From: Leptospirales bacterium
GTDB lineage: Bacteria > Spirochaetota > Leptospiria > Leptospirales > Leptonemataceae
DNA length: 63,109 bases
NCBI GenBank assembly: GCA_016788865.1
Contig: JAEUSB010000066.1
Span: 1-63,109, forward strand
Direction of reading: 5' to 3'
Translations under genes and position numbers: made by a program
Shown: piece after piece, positions 60,594-63,109 of the stretch
Numbering within the stretch: the stretch's first letter is position 1
Layout of the letters: each line of letters starts with the position of its first letter
Notes under the pieces: model-generated
Told to the model about the DNA's origin: nothing
Database searches by the model: none
Seen by the model: the letters and a program-made list of their open reading frames with translations, nothing else

Positions 60594-61985
60594 TTACATA
60601 CTAGTTTCTTGCCTGGATTCCGGAATAGACCTTGCTTGCTTTTTAAACACAACCGCCAGGAAGGGAACTGGAATCACTATGGCGATGAGAACAGCACACA
60701 TACTGAGCACTCTGAGTAGCGAAATATCTTCGGGGCGACTCGCTCCACCCTGGAAGCCAGCGCTAATAGACGTGCCGATTGCCATTCCGATCACGGCGCT
60801 CAATTGAACGATAGCAACATCTTCTGCATTGCCGCCTGCCTGCTCCATGCCGAGCAATGACAGTGTATTTGAGGCAAATCCCATTCCAGCTCCGGCCAGC
60901 CCCCAGCCCACAACGGACAGATAGCCGGGCCACTGCGGATAGAAAGAGCATGCGGTGACAGCGATTCCTGACATCACAAAAAAGGCGCCAAGAGCAACAA
61001 AGCCCCTGCGGCCGAATCGATCGACCATTCTCGACTGAACCCATGATGCACCAATCCATCCAAGTGCGGCTGCCGTCAGCGCAAGACCGCCAAGAAACGG
61101 CGCCGCCTGCCGGGTAATCTCAAGCAACAGCGGGAGAATCGCATCGACCCCAAAGAATCCGGCGTTCAGTAGAACCATGCTCGCAAAAACAAATCGAAAC
61201 GTAATCGCTCGCCGCGCCAACAGGTAGACAACGGCGGGAATAGCCAGAATGATCCCCAAAATCATGCCTGGAATCGCAGATGAATGACCCTGGGTGAATA
61301 ACGTTACGCTGACAGAAGCAAGCGCAATCCCCGATGCCAGAAGCAATGCCGGTGCGACAAGGCTCCGCGAGGGGTCGGAACCAGTCGAAGTCGGACTACG
61401 TACCCGCTTTACCATGAGCATTGAAAATAGAGGGAACGGGGCCAGAATCAGGAAAACCCATCGCCAACCGTATTGTTCCGTTATAAGGACCGCCCAGGCT
61501 GGACCAACCATTGCCGGAATAGCATACGCGCTAGACAGCAGTGCGATCATGCGGGCGCGAATCTGTGGTGCAAAAGACACGGATACAATGGCGTATGTGG
61601 CAGCACTCGCAAAGCCAGACCCGAAACCCTGGAGCGTTCTCCCCGCAAGAATGATAAGAATGTCGGATGACGTCCCGGCCAGGAGCAAACCCAAAGCGAA
61701 CAGCACGTTTCCCAGCCAGAATGGGCGGTGAGCACCGCCCTCAGCCAGGGCTCCGGCGACGGCCATGGCTGCAATCATCGCTAGAAAGAACGAGCTAAAG
61801 GCCCATCCGTACCACCCGATGCCACCCACTTCTCGAACGGCAGCCGGCATTGCCACGGAAGCCGCGAAAGATTCAATGGCGATGATTGTAATGGCCATGA
61901 GAAGTGCGATCGTACGTCGCAGCGTGGCCGGGGCCCAGAGGGAAGTTTGCAAGTTGTCGATGGCGCATATTTTGTGCTGGCGCAA
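60594..61985 (-). CDS. MFS transporter, drug-efflux type
   Basis: 463 residues, about 12-14 membrane segments. Marks of the major facilitator superfamily drug branch include AAVREVGGIGWYGWAFSSFFL, LAGRTLQGFGSGFASAATYAI (loop and helix 4/5 region, GRTLQGFGSG) and AVLITEQYGWRWVFLILAPF. It is a proton-coupled exporter of unknown substrate. The start is a TTG at 61985 with no ribosome site; a second TTG lies 11 codons on. The start is only 27 bases from the divergent gene at 62013, so promoters must overlap. Confidence 0.85.
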   Translation of the reverse strand: MRQHKICAIDNLQTSLWAPATLRRTIALLMAITIIAIESFAASVAMPAAVREVGGIGWYGWAFSSFFLAMIAAMAVAGALAEGGAHRPFWLGNVLFALGLLLAGTSSDILIILAGRTLQGFGSGFASAATYAIVSVSFAPQIRARMIALLSSAYAIPAMVGPAWAVLITEQYGWRWVFLILAPFPLFSMLMVKRVRSPTSTGSDPSRSLVAPALLLASGIALASVSVTLFTQGHSSAIPGMILGIILAIPAVVYLLARRAITFRFVFASMVLLNAGFFGVDAILPLLLEITRQAAPFLGGLALTAAALGWIGASWVQSRMVDRFGRRGFVALGAFFVMSGIAVTACSFYPQWPGYLSVVGWGLAGAGMGFASNTLSLLGMEQAGGNAEDVAIVQLSAVIGMAIGTSISAGFQGGASRPEDISLLRVLSMCAVLIAIVIPVPFLAVVFKKQARSIPESRQETSM

Positions 61986-62012
61986 TCGGGTAAACTAAAT
62001 AGTTCGTGATTC

Positions 62013-63098
62013 ATGGTTACAAAAATTCTCAAGTGGTTCGGGATCGTCCTGGGCTCAATTGTTGTGCTATTTCTTGGGTTTGTGTATTTCGCAAACTACC
62101 ATCCCGCAGAGCTTGAACAGGAAGCAGTCGTATGCCCCGCAACTGCTCCTACTTTGAAAAAAGGTCAGAATATTAAAGTTCTAAACTGGAACGTCCAGTA
62201 TATGGCCGGGAAAAACTATACGTTTTTCTATGACGTGCTCGATGGTTCGGGCAAAGATACACGCCCATCATCGGAAGATATAGCCATTACCATCAAGGAA
62301 GTAGCCCGGGTTATTAATGAAGAAAAGCCCGATATACTGAACCTTCAGGAGCTCGATGAAGGTTCAAAAAGAACAGATTTTGCGGATCAGCTACAGCTCC
62401 TATTGAAATTGATTCCGCCAGAGTATGCGTGCTATTCGGATGCATTCTATCATAAGTCTGCTTTTGTACCGCATCCATCCATCCTCGGCGCGGTTGGAAT
62501 GAAATTGGCCACAATTTCCAAATTCAAAATGACCGCGGCCACAAGGCATCAACTGGCCTTAATTCCGTCTAACTTTGTTACACAGCAATTCAACCTCAAA
62601 CGCGCCGTTCTTGAAGTCCAAATGCCGGTTGAAGGGGATAAGGATTTGGTCGTACTGAATACCCACCTTGACGCTTTTTCGCAAGGCACAAATACAATGG
62701 AATTGCAGGTCGCGGAAGTTAAAGAGATACTTGAGAAGGCAACAACGAACGGTAGCCCCTGGGTCATGAGCGGCGATTTCAATCTGCTGCCTCCAGGCGC
62801 CTACGACCTGATTCGTCAGGACGAGCGTGCGTACTACAAGCCTGAAACGGAGCTTGCGGGACTTTACAAGGAATTTCAAATCGTTCCAACTCTTGATGAT
62901 ACCAAACCGACAAATCCAAACAGGGCTCGCTGGTTCACGCATTATCCAAACGGCAAGCGCGCGACAGGACCTGATCGAACAATTGACTATGTGTTGTATT
63001 CGCCACGCTTGAAACTTGGACCGTACGCAGTTCGGTCTGCGGACACGCTGCGGATCTCAGATCATCTGCCCTTCCGCGCCGAATTCAAGATACCCTGA
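62013..63098 (+). CDS. Membrane-anchored endonuclease/exonuclease/phosphatase-family protein
   Basis: 361 residues. One N-terminal membrane segment (WFGIVLGSIVVLFLGFVYF) is followed by an EEP fold: KVLNWNVQYM, PDILNLQELDEG with the catalytic Glu, VVLNTHLDAFSQ, WVMSGDFNLLPPG, GPDRTIDYVLYS and RISDHLPFRAEF with the final Asp-His. All active-site residues are present. Members cleave phosphodiesters, such as sphingomyelin, inositol phosphates or DNA; leptospires are known for sphingomyelinase-type members but this one lacks their extra domains. It may act on a lipid head group or DNA outside the membrane. The stop is 11 bases from the window end. Confidence 0.9.
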   Translation: MVTKILKWFGIVLGSIVVLFLGFVYFANYHPAELEQEAVVCPATAPTLKKGQNIKVLNWNVQYMAGKNYTFFYDVLDGSGKDTRPSSEDIAITIKEVARVINEEKPDILNLQELDEGSKRTDFADQLQLLLKLIPPEYACYSDAFYHKSAFVPHPSILGAVGMKLATISKFKMTAATRHQLALIPSNFVTQQFNLKRAVLEVQMPVEGDKDLVVLNTHLDAFSQGTNTMELQVAEVKEILEKATTNGSPWVMSGDFNLLPPGAYDLIRQDERAYYKPETELAGLYKEFQIVPTLDDTKPTNPNRARWFTHYPNGKRATGPDRTIDYVLYSPRLKLGPYAVRSADTLRISDHLPFRAEFKIP

Positions 63099-63109
63099 CG
63101 GGATCAGCC

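Noticed and set aside
1..63109. Mobile elements, prophage, CRISPR arrays or defence islands
   Set aside because: No transposase, integrase, phage, Cas or restriction genes and no direct-repeat arrays were seen; the gene content looks like core chromosome.

Overview
The window looks like chromosomal DNA of a free-living or environmental member of the Leptospirales (Leptospiraceae sensu lato, more like the Leptonema or Turneriella type than Leptospira itself). The strongest evidence is a homologue of the leptospiral outer-membrane lipoprotein LipL41, followed by a small lipoprotein gene in the position of its expression partner Lep. Many exported lipoproteins with loose lipoboxes, several SpoIIE-type phosphatases and STAS proteins, and c-di-GMP and cAMP signalling genes fit the same assignment. 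Base composition looks balanced, slightly above 50% G+C by eye (not computed). Coding density is very high. I see no insertion sequences, phage genes, CRISPR arrays or tRNA genes; the one RNA gene is the class A RNase P RNA.

Layout. 1-7.3 kb: a class III adenylate cyclase cut by the window edge, the cytochrome bd oxidase operon cydAB, a membrane GGDEF-EAL protein and a short UvrD-family helicase. 7.3-14.4 kb: ssb, then a minus-strand run of an MsbA-like ABC exporter, a single-domain response regulator, lipL41, lep and a TIGR03960-type radical SAM protein. 14.7-20.7 kb: a degenerate HD-GYP protein coupled to an unrecognised 615-residue protein, RNase P RNA, a membrane TerB/J-domain protein, a membrane-anchored LuxR-type regulator and an ankyrin protein. 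20.8-26.6 kb: a heavy-metal RND cassette (TolC-like, CzcA/CusA-like, outer-membrane barrel) in which both flanking genes carry an apparent one-base deletion and no membrane-fusion gene is present. 26.6-34.3 kb: UvrC, CheY-like, YhhN, crotonase, degenerate receiver-STAS, MsrAB, a small membrane protein and a SpoIIE phosphatase. 34.4-44.6 kb: a kinase-receiver-kinase protein, DUF2804, an AhpD-like protein, a DUF302/ferric-reductase-like/cytochrome b5 group, an acyl-CoA dehydrogenase and TrhP. 44.6-54.1 kb: DUF3160, TPM protein, STAS, FecR, 7TM-SpoIIE, DUF4105 and a lipoprotein. 54.1-63.1 kb: hotdog thioesterase, SRPBCC, metallo-beta-lactamase fold, condensation-type acyltransferase, a three-lipoprotein operon (YHYH, MORN, SCO1), STAS, MFS and an exonuclease/endonuclease/phosphatase-family protein.

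How the parts fit. Two themes recur. One is envelope and redox work: bd oxidase, MsrAB, the flavin/heme to exported cytochrome b5 module, SCO1 with YHYH, LipL41/Lep, metal efflux and DUF4105. The other is signalling by phosphorylation and partner switching: two SpoIIE phosphatases, three STAS proteins, three receiver-type proteins, a hybrid double kinase, and cyclic nucleotide enzymes. No RsbW-type anti-sigma kinase is in the window, so the STAS and SpoIIE proteins must meet partners encoded elsewhere. Start codons were chosen by hand from ribosome-binding sites, signal peptides and family N-termini; where these disagree the entry says so.
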